Assembly: GCA_964398215.1 (NCBI GenBank)
Contig: CAYNNP010000346.1
Span: 1-5,430 of the forward strand
Direction of reading: 5' to 3'
DNA: 5,430 bases
Source: CAYNNP01 sp964398215
GTDB taxonomy: Bacteria > Planctomycetota > Planctomycetia > Pirellulales > Pirellulaceae
Below are positions 5,394-5,430 of the stretch, piece after piece. A program made the translations under genes and the position numbers. The notes below the pieces were generated by a model. That model had not been told where the DNA came from and ran no database searches. It saw only the letters and a list, made by a program, of their open reading frames with translations. How positions within the stretch are numbered: the stretch's first letter is position 1; each line of letters starts with the position of its first letter.

Positions 5394-5430
5394 AGGGTTG
5401 AGTCGGCCTCCGAGGGCGTGATTTATTGTG

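Noticed and set aside
5358..5430. Possible terminator or gene end after rnhA
   Set aside because: GCCTCCGAGGGC and GACTC/GAGTC pairings are short and no T-run follows. A minus-strand stop at 5391-5395 is preceded by only 12 visible codons, too few to call a convergent gene.

Overview
The window looks like chromosomal DNA of a planctomycete, probably of the Pirellulaceae (Rhodopirellula-like) type. I infer this from three things: a secreted, Cys/Pro-rich and repeat-rich protein ending in an SHD1 (Sla1 homology 1) domain, a combination frequent in Planctomycetota; loosely packed genes on both strands; and several intergenic hairpin repeats. A run of exactly 100 N (1911-2010) shows that it comes from a draft scaffold. 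No species can be named from the sequence alone.

Layout. Left edge (1-165): a REP-like inverted repeat (14-88), a possible minus-strand reading frame that starts at 104 behind a perfect Shine-Dalgarno and leaves the window, and hairpin repeat copy A. Then two minus-strand genes: a 218-residue protein (166-822) carrying an HxD...H...R pattern suggestive of a 2-oxoglutarate/Fe(II) oxygenase, and upstream of it the large SHD1 protein (996-2590), separated by a strong Rho-independent terminator (931-964), a 16-bp palindrome (910-925) and a weak promoter candidate. The SHD1 gene is one gene broken only by the assembly gap: its reading frame appears to change across the N run because the true gap length is not 100. 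It encodes a signal peptide, a Cys-Pro segment, short SAPII and EQP repeats, a roughly 20-residue DDPFG repeat array and the C-terminal SHD1 domain.

A roughly 500-bp divergent intergenic region (2591-3092) holds the SHD1 gene's Shine-Dalgarno and a compact element at 2814-2873 that can fold into a three-way junction. One arm of this element belongs to the same hairpin-repeat family as copy A and a third copy C after the last gene (5370-5393).

On the plus strand, a membrane histidine kinase (3093-4883) has a periplasmic sensor containing a CXXCH c-type heme motif, followed by HAMP, HisKA and HATPase domains. After only 15 nt comes rnhA (4899-5357), a complete ribonuclease HI. The two may be co-transcribed, but no functional link is evident. 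No response regulator lies in the window.

The items most worth a second look are the export-targeted DPF-repeat/SHD1 protein, the heme-c sensor kinase without a visible partner, and the family of hairpins with a GTCAA loop whose stems co-vary.
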